7,873 nt of DNA. Source: Verrucomicrobiota bacterium (GTDB lineage Bacteria > Verrucomicrobiota > Lentisphaeria > Oligosphaerales > Oligosphaeraceae). The stretch spans positions 1 through 7,873 of the forward strand of contig JAKLHU010000083.1 in NCBI GenBank assembly GCA_022709995.1, in the 5' to 3' direction. Shown one piece after another: positions 6,179 through 7,873 of the stretch (position 1 is its first letter; every line of letters begins with the position of its first letter). Below the pieces are notes generated by a model that saw only the letters and a list, made by a program, of their open reading frames with translations, had not been told where the DNA came from and made no database searches. Made by a program: the position numbers and the translations under genes.

Positions 6179-7003
6179 TCAGCGGCGGGCGGGTCTGATG
6201 GCGTAGAAGTGGTAGACCAGCATGTCTTCCGGGATGTCCAGGCCGTGGCTGCCGCGGCCGGTGGTGGTTTCGTGCTGGCCGTGGTCAGGCGCGAAGACAA
6301 TGAGGTGATTGCGGTCGGCCCAGACCTCGTCGGCCAAGGCGGCCAGTTTCTGGAAGCTGTCGAGATCGGCGTTGAACGCGGCGATGGCGTCCGCCGAGAA
6401 CGGCCCGCCGGCATGGCCGGCGTGATCGTAGTCATAGGCGTAGCTGAGCAGGAAGTCGTATTCCGGCTGGCGCAGCAGATGCTCGCTGAAGGCGAGGGTG
6501 TCGGCATCGTTGGTCGTTGACACGTAGGTCACCGGGCGTTTTCGGAAAATGGTGTCGATGCTGCAGCCGTTGACGGCGGCAATGGCGGTTTTCCGGCCTG
6601 CTTCCGGGAAGACGTTGAAGATCGTCTCGCAGGTCAGCACCGGCTTGGCGTATTCGCGAATGCCGTGGACTTCCGGCAGGGCGCCGGAGAACATGGACCC
6701 GAAGCAGACGGGCGTGACGCTCGGCATCACCACCCGGATGGGAATCCGCCAGGGCGCAATCGCCTCGACCGCTGACAACTGTTCGGGAAATTTCTCCCAG
6801 AGATGGATGCCGACCGCGTCCGGGGCGAAGAGCAGGACTTTTTCAATTTTGCCGCCGTGCAGTTGTTCGCGGGCGGCTTCGATAATGGCGGTGATTGGCT
6901 CGTCGCCGCATTGGGCTGGCCGCCGGACTCCGCAGAGGTCGCAGACAGTCGGGGTGAGCGAGGTGACGCAACGGAAGGACGGGTCGGGTTCCGGATAGCG
7001 CAT
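6179..7003 (-). CDS. alkaline-phosphatase-superfamily phosphodiesterase/nucleotide pyrophosphatase-like protein
   Basis: The 274-residue product has the core of the type I phosphodiesterase/nucleotide pyrophosphatase group, a two-metal alkaline phosphatase superfamily. Visible ligands in order: Asp62 in LLFAPDAVG, nucleophile Thr97 in MPSVTPVCFGSMFSG with the following LPEVHGI (109-115), Asp193 and His197 in DYDHAGHAGG, Asp240-His241 in FAPDHGQ, and His253 in GRGSHGLD. All expected metal and nucleophile positions are present, so it should be active. It is short for the superfamily and has no signal peptide, which points to a compact cytoplasmic form. The substrate is unknown; the operon setting hints at a phosphorylated sugar or nucleotide-sugar, but that is inference. 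The start at 7003 is 18 bases after the kinase stop, with only a weak purine-rich ribosome site, suggesting co-transcription and possibly translational coupling with the kinase. Confidence 0.85.
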   Translation of the reverse strand: MRYPEPDPSFRCVTSLTPTVCDLCGVRRPAQCGDEPITAIIEAAREQLHGGKIEKVLLFAPDAVGIHLWEKFPEQLSAVEAIAPWRIPIRVVMPSVTPVCFGSMFSGALPEVHGIREYAKPVLTCETIFNVFPEAGRKTAIAAVNGCSIDTIFRKRPVTYVSTTNDADTLAFSEHLLRQPEYDFLLSYAYDYDHAGHAGGPFSADAIAAFNADLDSFQKLAALADEVWADRNHLIVFAPDHGQHETTTGRGSHGLDIPEDMLVYHFYAIRPARR

Positions 7004-7021
7004 GGTGGTGTTCTTTCTGCG

Positions 7022-7873
7022 TTAGGGTTGTAGCCCGGCATAGACCGGCGCCAGGGCGTCGTGTATCTGCCGGTAGCGCTCGAATTGCCGTTGATAGAAG
7101 GCGGCCATGTCCTGGTCGGGAGTCAGGCGCCGGGCCAGGCGGAGCGAGGCGCTGATGGCCGCCGTCGCATCCGGGAAGATGCCGACGCCGACGCCGGCGA
7201 GGAGGGCGCTGCCGAAGGACGCGTCGCCGGCCGCCGGCACGGAGCAGGGCGCCTGGAACAGGTCGCAGAGGATGCGGCTCCACAGATGGCTTTTGGCGCC
7301 CCCGCCGATGAGGATGTACTCGCTGACCGGCAGGCGCATTTCGGTGATGGTGCGATGGCAGTCGCGGAGGGAGAAGGCGACGCCCTCGAGCAGGGCGCGG
7401 GCGAGATCGCCGCGGCTGGTGCCCATGCTCAAGCCGATGAAGCTGCCCCGCAGGTTGGGGTCCCAGTATGGCGAGCGTTCGCCGCTCAGGTAAGGATGGA
7501 AGAAGACGCCATGGGCCCCGGGCGGGGCGTTTTCCGCTTGGCGGTCGATGAGTTCATAGGGGCTCACGCCGAGTTCGGCGGCGGCGCGTTTTTCGTCGGC
7601 GCAGACCAGGTCGCGGAACCAGCGTTGGCAGATGGCGGCGGCGTTGGTGGCGGTGACCGTGTACCAGAGTCCGGGGATGACATGTGCGTACGTGAGCGTG
7701 GCCGGGTGCGGGTGCGGCTCGGCGGTCATGACGTTGACATTGCCGGCGGTCGCCAGTTTGAGAATGCACTGGCCGGGGCGGATGGCGCCGGCGGCATAGT
7801 CTTCGACGGCGGAATCGCTGGTGCCCATGATGACGGGCGTTCCGGCCGGGAGGCCCGTGGCGGCGGCCGCCGC
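7022..7873 (-). CDS. FGGY-family carbohydrate kinase (xylulokinase-like), C-terminal part, cut by window edge
   Basis: The visible 283 residues are the C-terminal part of an FGGY sugar kinase; the N-terminal domain lies beyond the right edge and the frame is open to the last base. Numbering from the edge, GTSDSAVEDYAAGAI (17-31) carries the likely catalytic Asp20, KLATAG (39-44) occupies the phosphate-loop position that is usually LGTSG, YLSGERSPYWDPNLRGSFIG (128-147) is the family block in the C-terminal domain, and ILIGGGAKSHLW (187-198) is the adenosine-binding motif. The SD(S/T)AxE...KLATAG variant belongs, as I recall, to a recognised branch of COG1070 kinases rather than being damage. 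It would phosphorylate a ketose or sugar acid in the cytoplasm. It is the first visible gene of the minus-strand series, ending 18 bases before the phosphodiesterase. Family firm; substrate unknown. Confidence 0.92.
   Translation of the reverse strand, partial: AAAAATGLPAGTPVIMGTSDSAVEDYAAGAIRPGQCILKLATAGNVNVMTAEPHPHPATLTYAHVIPGLWYTVTATNAAAICQRWFRDLVCADEKRAAAELGVSPYELIDRQAENAPPGAHGVFFHPYLSGERSPYWDPNLRGSFIGLSMGTSRGDLARALLEGVAFSLRDCHRTITEMRLPVSEYILIGGGAKSHLWSRILCDLFQAPCSVPAAGDASFGSALLAGVGVGIFPDATAAISASLRLARRLTPDQDMAAFYQRQFERYRQIHDALAPVYAGLQP

Noticed and set aside
5422..6507. A 361-codon minus-strand frame spanning the GH2 start, the spacer and the phosphodiesterase end
   Set aside because: It is a Ser/Pro/Thr/Ala-rich shifted-frame shadow that crosses two well-supported genes in another frame.
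3227..7873. The idea that the two kinase pieces are one gene split by an inversion
   Set aside because: Both pieces contain the homologous catalytic-Asp and phosphate-loop region with different sequences, so they come from two different kinases.
1..7873. CRISPR arrays, tRNA genes, transposases, phage or defence genes
   Set aside because: I looked across both strands and saw no repeat-spacer pattern, no tRNA-like cloverleaf, and no motifs of those protein families.

Overview
The window is GC-rich and densely coding. It most resembles a carbohydrate-catabolism region from a member of the PVC superphylum (Planctomycetota, Verrucomicrobiota or Lentisphaerota). I infer this from the gene types: a secreted PQQ-type beta-propeller protein, a secreted barrel protein with a CARDB-like tail, a GH2 glycosidase, a small alkaline-phosphatase-superfamily enzyme and FGGY sugar kinases. 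There is no rRNA or other phylogenetic marker, so the assignment is weak.

Layout from left to right. Positions 39-1370 (minus) encode an exported PQQ-like beta-propeller protein. Positions 1371-1713 are a divergent intergenic region with an AT-rich patch and a 7-bp inverted repeat. Positions 1714-3165 (plus) encode a secreted putative glycosidase-like protein, and 61 bases downstream an FGGY kinase starts at 3227. The kinase homology stops abruptly near 4000, about halfway through the usual protein. From about 4015 to 4147 (minus) lies the first 45-55 codons of an apparent FAD-linked oxidase, with its own good ribosome binding site. Two convergent genes, both missing their 3' ends, therefore meet at about 3983-4015. 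Further right, all on the minus strand and read from the right edge leftward, are the C-terminal part of a second FGGY kinase (7873-7022, cut by the window edge), a phosphodiesterase-like enzyme (7003-6179), a GH2 beta-glycosidase (6010-4265) and the oxidase fragment (4147 leftward).

The minus-strand series looks like an operon for taking apart and phosphorylating a sugar or glycoside. The GH2 enzyme, with no visible signal peptide, would release a monosaccharide in the cytoplasm, the kinase would phosphorylate it, and the oxidase, if it were whole, would oxidise a sugar acid or hydroxy acid. The plus-strand pair (exported barrel protein plus kinase) would be a second small sugar unit. Substrates cannot be read from the sequence.

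I see no CRISPR array, tRNA, transposase, phage gene or defence system, and nothing I would call an undescribed system. The most unusual point is the junction near 4000, which is either a real deletion/rearrangement or an assembly chimera. Smaller points are a 32-base-period tandem duplication between the phosphodiesterase and GH2 genes, and an uncharacterised secreted protein with a CARDB-like C-terminus.
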